From: Pedobacter heparinus DSM 2366
GTDB lineage: Bacteria > Bacteroidota > Bacteroidia > Sphingobacteriales > Sphingobacteriaceae
Assembly: GCF_000023825.1 (NCBI RefSeq)
Contig: NC_013061.1
Coordinates: 1,116,001 to 1,180,000, forward strand
Length of the DNA stretch: 64,000 bases
Reading direction: 5' to 3'
Both the position numbers and the translations under genes were made by a program. The notes beneath the pieces are model-generated. The model was not told the DNA's origin, ran no database searches, and saw only the letters and a program-made list of their open reading frames with translations. Positions 16,714 to 25,516 of this stretch are shown here, piece by piece. The number at the start of each line of letters is the position of its first letter. Positions within the stretch are counted from its first letter, which is position 1.

Positions 16714-18309
16714 ATGAACAATAGTTTAATCATTTTTATCCTTTTCTTCCTTACTTCGTGGAAGCCTGTACATGAATATGATGTAGTGGTATATGGTGCC
16801 ACGCCTGCAGGTATTACTGCGGCTGTAGCTGCTGCACGGGAAGGGAAATCAGTTGTTTTAATCGAACCATTACACATCGCCGGGGGCATGATGAGTGGCG
16901 GGCTTGGATTTAGTGACTCCAATCAAATGTTCAGGGAGACCTTAGGCGGTCTTTTTGAGGAATTTCACAAACGTGTAGAAAAAAAATACAAAGACAAAGG
17001 CGTGAAACTTACCTACCAGGTGGAGGAAAAGGATACCAGACACTGGACTTATGAGCCCCATATTGCTGAACTTGTTTTCAATGAGATGTTAAAAGAAACA
17101 GGGGTAGTGGTATTACTTGGCGAAACATTAAAATCTGCACGATTAAAAGACAAAGCTATACAAATTCTAAAAATGAGATCTGGAAAGCAGCTTTCAGGCA
17201 AAATGTTCATCGATGCCAGCTATGAAGGCGACCTGATGGCCGCAGCAGGTGTAAGTTATAAAGTGGGCCGTGAGGGAAGAGATGAGTTCGGAGAATCTTT
17301 TGCCGGTGCTGTTTATCAGAAAAAGCCAGTAGCTGTAATTTCATCAGATGCGGATAAAAGACCCCTTCCTTTAATCACCGGTACAGTCCTTACACCTGAA
17401 GGAACCGGTGATCATAGAATTATGACCTACAGTTTTCGGCTGTGCCTGTCTGAAGATCCCGCAAACAGGATCCCGTTTAAAAAGCCTTCGGATTATAATC
17501 CCCATCAATTCGAACTGTTCAGACGTTTTTATAAAGCAGCGCCTAAAGCTGGTATTCCTATTGATCTTTACCCGATTCCGGGAAATAAACTGGATGCAAA
17601 CAATGGCATTGTGGGGCAATTGTCTACAGGACTGGTTGGCGGGAATTGGGATTATCCAGATGCCAATCAAAAACGCAGAAAGGAAATATGGACTAACCAC
17701 CGTAATTACACAGAAGGGCTTTTATATTTTCTGATGACCGATCCGGATGTACCAGATGAGGTACGAAATCGCATGAAAAAACTGGGTTATGCAAAAGATG
17801 AATTTACCAAGTTTGGTCATTTTCCTCCGGTCCTATATGTCAGAGAAGCAAGACGAATGGTGGGTGAATATTTTTTGACACAGAAAGATATCCTGGAGAC
17901 CAAAGAAAAACCTGATCCCATTGGCATTGGCTCGTTCCCTATCGATTCTCATGATTGCCAGCGAATTTTAACTGCTGACGGAGGCTTTATTAATGAAGGA
18001 ACGATATTTCCAGCAAAAACACGCATAGAAGGCCGGGGCATCGCTTATCAAATTCCATACAGGAGCATAACACCAAAGGCCGCTGAATGTACAAACTTAC
18101 TGGTTCCCGTTTGCATATCTTCGTCACATGTCGCTTTTTCATCACTAAGAGTAGAACCTGCCTGGATGGTCATTGGTGAAAGTGCGGGTATTGCTGCAGC
18201 CCTGTGTATTGAAACAAGATCAACAGTGCAAAATCTGAACGTGAATAAACTTGCCGGACGTCTGAAAGCCAGACGACAGTTATTGAGCCTTCCTGATCAA
18301 ATAAACTGA
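16714..18309 (+). CDS. FAD-dependent oxidoreductase (pfam12831-like) with N-terminal signal/anchor
   Basis: Flavoprotein of unknown substrate. A hydrophobic N terminus (about 3-16) looks like a Sec signal or membrane anchor, directly followed by a Rossmann FAD site 'YDVVVYGATPAGITAAVAAA' (G28-x-x-x-x-G33) with 'VVLIEPLHIAGGMMSGGLG'. The motif 'FIDASYEGDLMAAAGVSYKVGRE' region and 'FSSLRVEPAWMVIGESAGIAAAL' C-terminal segment are typical of the FAD_oxidored family that is common near Bacteroidota glycan loci and often misnamed xanthan lyase. It starts 66 bp after rhaM on the same strand, so it is probably the last gene of the locus. Export of an FAD enzyme is unusual. Role inferred: oxidation of a sugar or glycoside. 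Confidence 0.8.
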   Translation: MNNSLIIFILFFLTSWKPVHEYDVVVYGATPAGITAAVAAAREGKSVVLIEPLHIAGGMMSGGLGFSDSNQMFRETLGGLFEEFHKRVEKKYKDKGVKLTYQVEEKDTRHWTYEPHIAELVFNEMLKETGVVVLLGETLKSARLKDKAIQILKMRSGKQLSGKMFIDASYEGDLMAAAGVSYKVGREGRDEFGESFAGAVYQKKPVAVISSDADKRPLPLITGTVLTPEGTGDHRIMTYSFRLCLSEDPANRIPFKKPSDYNPHQFELFRRFYKAAPKAGIPIDLYPIPGNKLDANNGIVGQLSTGLVGGNWDYPDANQKRRKEIWTNHRNYTEGLLYFLMTDPDVPDEVRNRMKKLGYAKDEFTKFGHFPPVLYVREARRMVGEYFLTQKDILETKEKPDPIGIGSFPIDSHDCQRILTADGGFINEGTIFPAKTRIEGRGIAYQIPYRSITPKAAECTNLLVPVCISSSHVAFSSLRVEPAWMVIGESAGIAAALCIETRSTVQNLNVNKLAGRLKARRQLLSLPDQIN

Positions 18310-18412
18310 TAAACAGGAGCAGCGACATATTTACATGCGTGGCCTGGACCTCCTGTGTGCAGCAGTTATAAAGCCTGGTTTTTTATCATCATGTTTTACT
18401 AAAGCTACAAAA

Positions 18413-18781
18413 TTACCTGATCGATTTCCCAAAAGGCGTAAAAGCCAGGTTCATCAATTTAAAATGTTGTCTTCCAAATGGAATTCCAACAATTGTAATA
18501 CAGAGAAGCAAACCGAAAAACAGATGGGTTAGCACAATCCAGAATCCACCAAATAAAAACCAGATGATGTTCATTAGCGTAGATAAACATCCCGTATTGG
18601 ATGAAGTATCGGTAATTTTGACGCCAAAAGGAGCAAGCCCGACGATAGCGAATTTAAAACATTGTATGCCAAATGGAATTCCTACAATAGTTAGGCATAG
18701 GATTAAACCGCCAAATATATATTCAAAGAAGATAAATATGCCGCCAAAAATAATCCAGATGATATTGCCAATTAAATTCAT
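18413..18781 (-). CDS. yccF: YccF-domain inner-membrane protein
   Basis: Small integral membrane protein of unknown function. It consists of two tandem copies of the YccF domain, each about 55 residues: 'GLILCLTIVGIPFGIQCFKF' in the first and 'GLLLCITIVGIPFGRQHFKL' in the second, each preceded by hydrophobic segments 'NIIWIIFGGIFIFFEYIFGG' and 'NIIWFLFGGFWIVLTHLFFG'. Length 122 aa is normal. It is transcribed against the upstream polysaccharide locus, convergent with the FAD oxidoreductase (104 bp gap), and divergent from the MORN-repeat gene. No clear promoter motif was found upstream. Confidence 0.9.
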   Translation of the reverse strand: MNLIGNIIWIIFGGIFIFFEYIFGGLILCLTIVGIPFGIQCFKFAIVGLAPFGVKITDTSSNTGCLSTLMNIIWFLFGGFWIVLTHLFFGLLLCITIVGIPFGRQHFKLMNLAFTPFGKSIR

Positions 18782-18951
18782 GCAGTATAGACTTTAATAA
18801 TGCAATATAGTTACAGTATCGGAAATGTTGAGTTGCACTGGATGGCATTTTTCTTTTTTATCCATAATATTTCGTGAATATAATTTATCTTACAAATTAT
18901 ATGGTTAACCGACCACGTGCCTGTAAAATTTATTAAAAGCGACATGAATAC

Positions 18952-20589
18952 ATGAAATTGAAATATTACATTTTGACGCTAATCATTATGGTGTTAACAA
19001 TAGGCAGTTTGAAAGCTCAAAAACAAGAATTTGAATTGACTATTCCTTATAATAGCAATTGGCAGATTTGCCATAGTCAAATTGCTCAATACTTTAGGAA
19101 CGGAAAACTGGTAATTGATAAATTTACTTATTTTACAGGTGAAGTTATTGATACTTACAAAAATGGCGCTGTGCAAATGAGGGGTGTATATGATGAAAGT
19201 GGCATGAAGCAAGGGCTGTTTACTTATTATTATCCTGATGGCAAAATAGAAAGAGAAGGCCACTTCGAAAATGATGATATGAAAGGACTATGGTCATTTT
19301 ACAATTCTTCCGGAGAACTCATTTTAAAAGCTAAATGTGAAACAAGCAGGGATTTTACGCCACTTTTTTATAGGAATAAAAAGGGTGCCACACTAATTAG
19401 TGAGGGCAATGGCAAATTTGAATTAGATCCGCAAGAATACCCAAAAGTAATTGCCAATACTTCTTTTTTTAAAATAAGAAGTTTAGAAGGTGAGCTTATA
19501 AACGGCAAAAGAGAGGGGCAGTGGAAATATTATACGCTGGATGCTCCGCTTAGCAAAAATAGTAAGGTAAAAAAACTATTTTACGATGATACTTTTAAGG
19601 ACGATAAATTCCTTTATGGGAAAAGCTACGGCATGTATGATAACGGAAGAAAATATGTAAAACCTGAAAATCCATTGAGTTTATATCCACTAAAGGATTT
19701 ACCAATCAGCAAGTTTTTAGCAGATTATGCATTTGGGGATTATATAGCCTCACAAAAGACATTATCCGATTTCCTGTTTAAGAATGCTGAGCCCTTTAGA
19801 ACTGCCGAATCATTTTTTTATGGCAATAATATGAAGGAATATGAATCTGCGGTACGAGCTGCTATGAATTTATCCGGTGATTTTCAAATTGAATCGATTC
19901 CTGAAAAATACTATAATAAAGATTATTGGGTCTTTTTTAATAATGTAACTTTAATGAACAGTAATGATACCATACCCGTTAGCAGTGAAACAGAGATAGA
20001 TTTTTTGCTGCTTAAAGATGGAGCTATTAAAGATGTAAGCGTGAAAAGTGAATTGCCTGAAGAAGTAACGAAAGCAATGAAATACTATTTTTCACATTTA
20101 AAGAAACTTTCTCCTATGCCTTATGCCGATAGTGTTTCAATCCAACTCAGGCTTTCGGTTGAACATAAAATGGGATTTTTAAATGGGGAGAAAGCGTACA
20201 CTTCGTATGTAATTCTTAGAGATAGAAAGAATGATCAGTCTTACAGAAATTATCTGGTAAAGGACTCTGTTGTACTTACAAGGAAAGCACCTACCTTTGC
20301 AGGTAAGGTAACATGGGATACTTTTCTGCAAACCAGTATAAAAAAGTACGCAAATACCATTTCCAAAGGTTCAGGACAAGGTGGTTCCAAATTTATTTTT
20401 ATCAACTACGTGATAGATGAGCAGGGGAATGTAGTTGATGTAAAGAATGATATTGAACATATGAAAGGGGCATCTGAGTTTTCTGAAGTGTGTGAAAATA
20501 TAATTAAGAATAGTCCTAAATGGATTCCAGCTGAATTGAACGGGAAAAAAATCAGATATGAAATGAGGCAGGCTTTTCATTTGGATTAG
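18952..20589 (+). CDS. Secreted MORN-repeat-variant protein with TonB-C-like C terminus
   Basis: Exported protein of unknown role. A Sec signal peptide ends near 'GSLKAQ'. Residues about 65-110 and 180-230 carry MORN-variant (YwqK-type) repeats such as 'GLFTYYYPDGKIEREGHF', 'KGLWSFYNSSGELILKA' and 'GEVIDTYKNGAVQMRGVY'. The last 100 residues ('FIFINYVIDEQGNVVDVK', 'ENIIKNSPKWIPAELNGKKIR') resemble the TonB C-terminal-like domain that Bacteroidota add to many periplasmic proteins. Base composition is AT-richer than the neighbouring polysaccharide locus. DUF2059 gene follows 9-26 bp downstream on the same strand. Function cannot be assigned. Confidence 0.75.
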   Translation: MKLKYYILTLIIMVLTIGSLKAQKQEFELTIPYNSNWQICHSQIAQYFRNGKLVIDKFTYFTGEVIDTYKNGAVQMRGVYDESGMKQGLFTYYYPDGKIEREGHFENDDMKGLWSFYNSSGELILKAKCETSRDFTPLFYRNKKGATLISEGNGKFELDPQEYPKVIANTSFFKIRSLEGELINGKREGQWKYYTLDAPLSKNSKVKKLFYDDTFKDDKFLYGKSYGMYDNGRKYVKPENPLSLYPLKDLPISKFLADYAFGDYIASQKTLSDFLFKNAEPFRTAESFFYGNNMKEYESAVRAAMNLSGDFQIESIPEKYYNKDYWVFFNNVTLMNSNDTIPVSSETEIDFLLLKDGAIKDVSVKSELPEEVTKAMKYYFSHLKKLSPMPYADSVSIQLRLSVEHKMGFLNGEKAYTSYVILRDRKNDQSYRNYLVKDSVVLTRKAPTFAGKVTWDTFLQTSIKKYANTISKGSGQGGSKFIFINYVIDEQGNVVDVKNDIEHMKGASEFSEVCENIIKNSPKWIPAELNGKKIRYEMRQAFHLD

Positions 20590-20615
20590 CAGGCAATATG
20601 TGTAAATTATTTAAC

Positions 20616-21068
20616 ATGAAAATATCCATCTTAACAGTTCTCCTTGCGTTGGTTACAACGTTTTCTTTTGGTCAGGAAAATAATACTTACAAGTCGACAT
20701 TAACTAAAATGATGCAGGTATCGGGGTCGGAGGTGACCTTTAAAACTGCGATTGACCAAATGATCTCCATGATTAAGCAACAGCAATCAAATATTCCCAA
20801 CGAATTCTGGGATGAGTTTGTTACCGAGATAAATAAGGATGCAATCGGTAAGCTTGTTGACCTGATATTACCGGTTTATCAGAAGCATTTAACTGAAGCA
20901 GATCTGCGCCAACTCATAGCTTTTTATGAAACGCCTATTGGTAAGAAATTTGCAGAAAAAACTCCGTTGATTACCCGTGAATCTATGGCTGCCGGCCAGG
21001 AATGGGGACGACAAATAGGGGAAAAAGTAGAGAATAAGCTTAAGGAAAAAGGTTATCTGAAACAATAG
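20616..21068 (+). CDS. DUF2059-domain secreted protein
   Basis: Small exported protein of unknown function. The start at 20616 gives a clean signal peptide ('MKISILTVLLALVTTFSFGQ'); an in-frame ATG at 20598 would add six residues before it and is less likely. The DUF2059 domain covers about 60-125: 'LVDLILPVYQKHLTEADLRQLIAFYETPIGKKF' contains the family signature of helix, 'F-Y-x-T/S-P-x-G-K'. C-terminal helix is charged. It follows the MORN-repeat gene closely and may be co-transcribed with it. Confidence 0.85.
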   Translation: MKISILTVLLALVTTFSFGQENNTYKSTLTKMMQVSGSEVTFKTAIDQMISMIKQQQSNIPNEFWDEFVTEINKDAIGKLVDLILPVYQKHLTEADLRQLIAFYETPIGKKFAEKTPLITRESMAAGQEWGRQIGEKVENKLKEKGYLKQ

Positions 21069-21158
21069 AGTGGTGTTTTTTTCCAGGGGGTAAAAAATGC
21101 AAGAAACTTCGTTATAATCCTATTTTTTTGCCTTACTTAATATCACGTAAATTAGTAC

Positions 21159-21509
21159 ATGCTGAAGATATTGTCCTATTTAAATATTGCGCTTGCATTG
21201 GCCTATTTTTTCGGTTACCTGCTCAACAGCTATTCCTGGCCAATTGTCGCTATTTTAATAGTGATTGTATTTAATGGGATGGTACTGCGCCATCTTGAAA
21301 ATGAGAAAGCATTTAACCCCGTTCATTATGTGCTTGCATTTTTAAACATGGTGTTTGCTATATTTCTAAGCATTTGGGCATTCCATATCTTGCAATCATC
21401 TATTGAACACAATTATTTTGTGGACAGTGGCATCTATCTTGGCTTAACGACACTGTTTGTACTCAGTATCATGCTTCATTTGCTGCTGCTGTTTAGAAAA
21501 CAATATTGA
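21159..21509 (+). CDS. Small four-helix membrane protein, unknown
   Basis: Hypothetical integral membrane protein of 116 aa. Four hydrophobic segments are visible (about 5-22, 27-43, 57-75 and 91-112), joined by short polar loops ('RHLENEKAFNP', 'QSSIEHNYFVDSG'), ending in 'FRKQY'. No known family was recognised. It stands alone between a DUF2059 gene (90 bp upstream) and a beta-lactamase-like gene. Base composition and codon use match its neighbours, and the frame gives a sensible membrane topology, so it is probably a real gene. Confidence 0.7.
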   Translation: MLKILSYLNIALALAYFFGYLLNSYSWPIVAILIVIVFNGMVLRHLENEKAFNPVHYVLAFLNMVFAIFLSIWAFHILQSSIEHNYFVDSGIYLGLTTLFVLSIMLHLLLLFRKQY

Positions 21510-21571
21510 ATTTCATACAAAGACAGGTTTTAAATTTTGAAACTTTTCTGTTTGAACTGTGTCTATTGGGT

Positions 21572-22630
21572 ATGAAAAAGCTGGTTGTTCTGTTTGTTTT
21601 ACTTATTGGTTGTAAGTTTGTTACAGCGCAGGTTGGGGGTGCTAACCCCATGCGGACAGGGTTGGACTCTGTTGTTGATAAAACAGCACAGGCTTACATG
21701 TTAAAAAAAGGCAGGGTAGGACTTTCTATCGGTATTGTAACGGCCCGGGGCATACATAAGTACCATTATGGTGAGGTTGCCCCAGGTACTAAAAAACTAC
21801 CTGATGACTATTCCATCTATGAGATAGGTTCTATTACCAAAACATTTACAGGTTTGCTGGTAGCACAGGCTATTGTTGAAGGTAAAATGGAAATGAATGC
21901 GGATATCCGCAAGTATCTTCCCGGACGCTTTTCAAACCTGCAGTATGCGGGGGGCGAAGCGATAAAGCTAGGCAGTGTACTTACACATACTGCCCAGCTA
22001 CCCTTTAGCTTTGAGGCCGGTGATGAAGCTTCTTTTTTGAAACAATTGGCGGAACTTAAGGTAGATTCGCTGAAACCCAGATATGCCTATTCGAATGTTG
22101 GTTATAAATTGCTGGGCTATGCCCTGGAACAGATGTACCAGCTTCCTTATGATGAACTGCTGGCCCGGAACATAACCAGTGTATTAAAAATGAAGGATAC
22201 CCGGGTAAGCTATGCCAATAAGGACAGGCTGTTGCAAGGCTTTGATAAGGATGGAAAACCGACCAGCCCTATATCGGCTGTAATGCCTGGTGCCGGGGCT
22301 ATACATTCGAACCTGGAGGATATGCTGAAATATACGGTTTATCAGCTTGCTGAAAATGATGCAGCTGTGAAGCTAACCCACCGGGTGATGTATGGGAATG
22401 TAGACCAGAATGCAAAAGGTTTGCAATGGGATATAGGAAAAACCAGGAACTGGGATTATTATATCCGCGCAGATGGGGGAACTGAAGGTTTCAGGACTTT
22501 TTGTGCATTGTATCCCGACGAAAGCATAGGCATTGTGCTGCTGAGCAACCAAACAGATGATATGACCGGAGGTGATTTGTATGGTATAATTGTGGCCGTT
22601 TTAGGGGAACTGAAAAGCAAGAAAAATTAA
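21572..22630 (+). CDS. Class C beta-lactamase-type serine hydrolase, secreted
   Basis: Penicillin-binding-protein-like hydrolase of the beta-lactamase/DD-peptidase fold. The chosen ATG gives a signal peptide ('KKLVVLFVLLIGCKFVTAQ'); the open frame extends 66 nt further upstream but that segment is not signal-like. Catalytic motifs: 'SITK' (S87, K90) and 'YSN' (Y173-S174-N175). The third box is not the classical KTG; 'ADGGTEGF' in the last quarter is the likely equivalent (compare HTGxxxGF). Such proteins are often esterases or peptidases rather than true beta-lactamases, and 353 aa is normal. Actual antibiotic hydrolysis cannot be inferred. Confidence 0.85.
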   Translation: MKKLVVLFVLLIGCKFVTAQVGGANPMRTGLDSVVDKTAQAYMLKKGRVGLSIGIVTARGIHKYHYGEVAPGTKKLPDDYSIYEIGSITKTFTGLLVAQAIVEGKMEMNADIRKYLPGRFSNLQYAGGEAIKLGSVLTHTAQLPFSFEAGDEASFLKQLAELKVDSLKPRYAYSNVGYKLLGYALEQMYQLPYDELLARNITSVLKMKDTRVSYANKDRLLQGFDKDGKPTSPISAVMPGAGAIHSNLEDMLKYTVYQLAENDAAVKLTHRVMYGNVDQNAKGLQWDIGKTRNWDYYIRADGGTEGFRTFCALYPDESIGIVLLSNQTDDMTGGDLYGIIVAVLGELKSKKN

Positions 22631-22706
22631 AACTAATCCCATTGAGCAACAGGATAAAATAACTACACTTTAGCAGAAGCTAGGACTTTTGCTAAAATAA
22701 TTTGTC

Positions 22707-22714
22707 TAGTTTTG
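22707..22714 (+). promoter_or_regulatory. Bacteroidota -7 promoter element (TAGTTTTG)
   Basis: Matches TAnnTTTG exactly, 11-17 nt upstream of the possible ATG starts of the outer-membrane protein gene. A TTTG occurs 15 bp upstream rather than at the usual 19-21 bp, so no proper -33 element is claimed. Confidence 0.5.
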
Positions 22715-22731
22715 AGCAATTAAACATGTTC

Positions 22732-23295
22732 ATGAAGAAAAAACTCTTATTAGTAGCGCTACTCGGATTATCTAAGTTAACCAACGCACAAGAAGCCAAA
22801 GTCGAAAAATCTGTATTCGGTGTTCAAACCGGGTATCTTGGACTTTGGGTAAACAATGAAAGCAGACTTGCCGACAAATTTGTAATAAGAACAGAGGTAG
22901 GTTTTGACGCTGGATTCTGGGCAAACAGTTTTTACGATCAGACTGGATTTTTAATGGCTCCGGTACTTATAGTTGAGCCAAAGTATTATTACAACATGGC
23001 CAAACGCCTGGAAAAAGGAAGGAATATTTCTGACAATGCCGCCAACTACTTGTCGATAAAAACAAGTTATCATCCGGATTGGTTTGTGGTGTCAAACTAC
23101 GACAATATCAATGTGATCAGCGACATTTCTATAATACCAAGCTGGGGCATCAGAAGAAACCTGGGTAAAAATTTCAACTATGAATTGGGACTGGGACTTG
23201 GAGTTCGCTATATTTTTGCGAAACAAGCTGGCTATGCTGAAAATGAGATTAATTTAGCAGATAACATAAGTTTTAAAATAGGGTATAAGTTTTAG
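22732..23295 (+). CDS. Small outer-membrane beta-barrel protein, unknown
   Basis: Exported 188-aa protein. The start at 22732 gives 'MKKKLLLVALLGLSKLTNAQ', a Sec signal peptide; ATG at 22726 two codons upstream is an alternative. The mature part has alternating hydrophobic strands ('FGVQTGYLGLWVNNESRL', 'FVIRTEVGFDAGFW', 'YELGLGLGVRYIF') and ends in 'FKIGYKF' with a terminal Phe, as expected for an outer-membrane barrel of about eight strands. It has its own -7 promoter element. Function unknown. Confidence 0.75.
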   Translation: MKKKLLLVALLGLSKLTNAQEAKVEKSVFGVQTGYLGLWVNNESRLADKFVIRTEVGFDAGFWANSFYDQTGFLMAPVLIVEPKYYYNMAKRLEKGRNISDNAANYLSIKTSYHPDWFVVSNYDNINVISDISIIPSWGIRRNLGKNFNYELGLGLGVRYIFAKQAGYAENEINLADNISFKIGYKF

Positions 23296-23360
23296 GAAAG
23301 AAGATCCAGGTATCTGGCTACTGGTGCTGCTGGTTGATGAAACGTTTTTACCAAACAAAT

Positions 23361-23381
23361 AAGGCTCCGGGGAGGAGCCTT
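23361..23381. terminator. Bidirectional hairpin between convergent genes
   Basis: AAGGCTCC (23361-23368) pairs with GGAGCCTT (23374-23381) around a 5-nt loop, followed by T-rich sequence. A second hairpin, TTGGTC/GACCAA with a 4-nt loop, lies at 23387-23402. They sit between the converging ends of the barrel gene and the permease of the engB operon, so they probably terminate both transcripts. Confidence 0.6.
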
Positions 23382-23549
23382 TATTGTTGGTCGTCCGACC
23401 AAACAATTATAGGGATAATTAGGAGGGCAACTTAATCCTGTTCAATTGATTCCACACCGGAATTAACTTAACATTTGTAATATATAATAAATTACTAATC
23501 TAATGTAAAGATATATTCTCAAATTTTATAATAAAAATCGAAAATTTTT

Positions 23550-25505
23550 CTATTTGGTAATCTTTTCTACATTGAGTTTACTGTTTTTAAATCCATATAG
23601 AAAATAAACTACCAGGCCAACGATGAGCCAGATGCCAAATCCGATCCAGTTAGAGATGCCCAGCTCGCACATCATATACAGGCAGCTGATCAGGCCCAGT
23701 ACCGGTATAAGTGAAAGGTTTTTGGTGATGCAGAACCAGATAATATACAGGCTGATAAAGAAAAATATCCACATGGGTATTTTGTGCCTGAACAGTGCCC
23801 ATCCCTGTTCATATTTCTTTTCGGGGCTTATGGCAGATTTATCTATGAAACGCTGGTATTGCTGTGCAGTTAATTTATTCAGATAGGCCTCAGCATCAAT
23901 ATTATGTCCAATCAGGTTTACTTTGGCCTGTTCGGCTTTAATTTCATCCTTAATTGTTAACCTTTCAGCATCATTTAATAAAGTAATGATCTTTACAGGG
24001 TCGTTGATAACAGGTTTGTTGAAAATGAAGGCACTGCTTTCATTTTTATATATGGTAAAGCCCAAAACAAGTATCCCAATGAACAATGGTGGAACAATAT
24101 ATTTTGAATTGATGTAAGGGATTTTAAATTTTCCCCTTTTTACATCCGGTTTGTTTTGTAAAACCAATACCCCTGCGCAAACCAGAACAAAGGCAAACAA
24201 AGTGCCTATGGAGCACAGATCTGTTACTATGGTGAGGTTCATGAACAATGAAGGTACGGCCACCACAAAGCCCACCACAATGGTAGCAAAAGAGGGTGTT
24301 TTGTATTTGGGGTGGATTTTAGAGAATGATTTGGGCAATAGACCGTCCCTGCTCATGCTCATCCAGATTCTTGGCTGCCCCATTTGGAATACCAGTAATA
24401 CACTGGCCATGGCAAAAACAGCACTTACAGCAATGATGCCGCTCATGAGTTTCAGATCGATCTGATCAAATACAAAAGCTAAAGGGTCTCCAACAGATAA
24501 GAGACTGTAGTTTACAATTCCGGTTAGCACCAATGCAATGGCGACGTATAAGATGGTACAGATAATAATTGCCCACATCATCCCCCGGGGCAAATCGCGT
24601 TGCGGGTTTTTACATTCTTCGGCAGTGGTAGAGATGGCGTCAAAACCTATGTAAGCAAAAAATACAGCCGATACACCTTTCAGCACGCCCGATACCCCAT
24701 TGGGTGCAAAAGGGCTCCAGTTTCTGGTGTCTACATAAAATACGCCTACAGCTAGTACCAGCAAAATGACAGCGAGCTTTACGACAACCATGGCGTTGCT
24801 GGCATTTCTGGATTCTTTCATTCCTCTGTACACCAGCCAGGTAATGAATATAATGATGCCCAGCGCCGGCAAATCTGCAACAAGATGGAAATTGCCGATT
24901 CTTGGTGCCGTGTTCCAGGCACTGCTGGCTATTCTGGTGGCATCGTCAAGGTTGGCAAAGTTTTTCCCCGCATGGATAAGGGCCTCAGCATGTTTATGGC
25001 CGTTATAGGCCGTAAGGTAATCCATCGTCATCCAGTCGGGCAAATGGATCCCGTTTATATTCAGGGCCGGGATTCGTATAGAGGAGAGGAGCCCGGTAAA
25101 GTAATCGGACCAGGAAATGGCCACGGTAATGTTGCCTATGGCATATTCCATAATGAGCGACCAACCAATGATCCAGGCAACAAGTTCACCAAAAGCTACA
25201 TAAGAATAGGTATAGGCACTTCCGGATACCGGTACCATTGAGGCAAATTCTGCATAAGCAAAGGCGGCAAAACTGCAGGCAACGGCGGTAAAAATGAATA
25301 AAAAGATAACAGCAGGCCCCCCTTCGGCGCTGGCCTTGCCAATGGTGCTAAAAATACCTGCTCCTATAATTGCAGCAATCCCAAAAGCAGTAAGATCTCT
25401 TACACCTAAAGTTTTATGCAGGGAAGTTCCATGCTCATTGTACCCTTTCTCAGCATCCGCCAATATTTTGTCAATAGATTTTTTCCTGAACAGTTTCTCC
25501 AGCAT
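23550..25505 (-). CDS. APC-superfamily amino acid permease with soluble insert
   Basis: Cytoplasmic-membrane amino acid transporter. The conserved APC start 'GIAAIIGAGIFSTIGKA' (TM1), 'FAAFAYAEFASMVPVSGSAYTYSY' region and 'FFAYIGFDAISTTAEECKNPQRDLP' are typical of the cationic amino acid transporter-like group. Two unusual features: a long loop at about 160-212, and a polar, charged segment of roughly 90 residues (about 490-575, including 'AERLTIKDEIKAEQAK') between two late transmembrane helices, making the protein 651 aa against 480-570 for relatives such as the 53542-55242 permease here. It is the last gene of the minus-strand engB operon, 11 bp after pepF. Confidence 0.88.
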   Translation of the reverse strand: MLEKLFRKKSIDKILADAEKGYNEHGTSLHKTLGVRDLTAFGIAAIIGAGIFSTIGKASAEGGPAVIFLFIFTAVACSFAAFAYAEFASMVPVSGSAYTYSYVAFGELVAWIIGWSLIMEYAIGNITVAISWSDYFTGLLSSIRIPALNINGIHLPDWMTMDYLTAYNGHKHAEALIHAGKNFANLDDATRIASSAWNTAPRIGNFHLVADLPALGIIIFITWLVYRGMKESRNASNAMVVVKLAVILLVLAVGVFYVDTRNWSPFAPNGVSGVLKGVSAVFFAYIGFDAISTTAEECKNPQRDLPRGMMWAIIICTILYVAIALVLTGIVNYSLLSVGDPLAFVFDQIDLKLMSGIIAVSAVFAMASVLLVFQMGQPRIWMSMSRDGLLPKSFSKIHPKYKTPSFATIVVGFVVAVPSLFMNLTIVTDLCSIGTLFAFVLVCAGVLVLQNKPDVKRGKFKIPYINSKYIVPPLFIGILVLGFTIYKNESSAFIFNKPVINDPVKIITLLNDAERLTIKDEIKAEQAKVNLIGHNIDAEAYLNKLTAQQYQRFIDKSAISPEKKYEQGWALFRHKIPMWIFFFISLYIIWFCITKNLSLIPVLGLISCLYMMCELGISNWIGFGIWLIVGLVVYFLYGFKNSKLNVEKITK

Positions 25506-25516
25506 AAATTTGGTCT

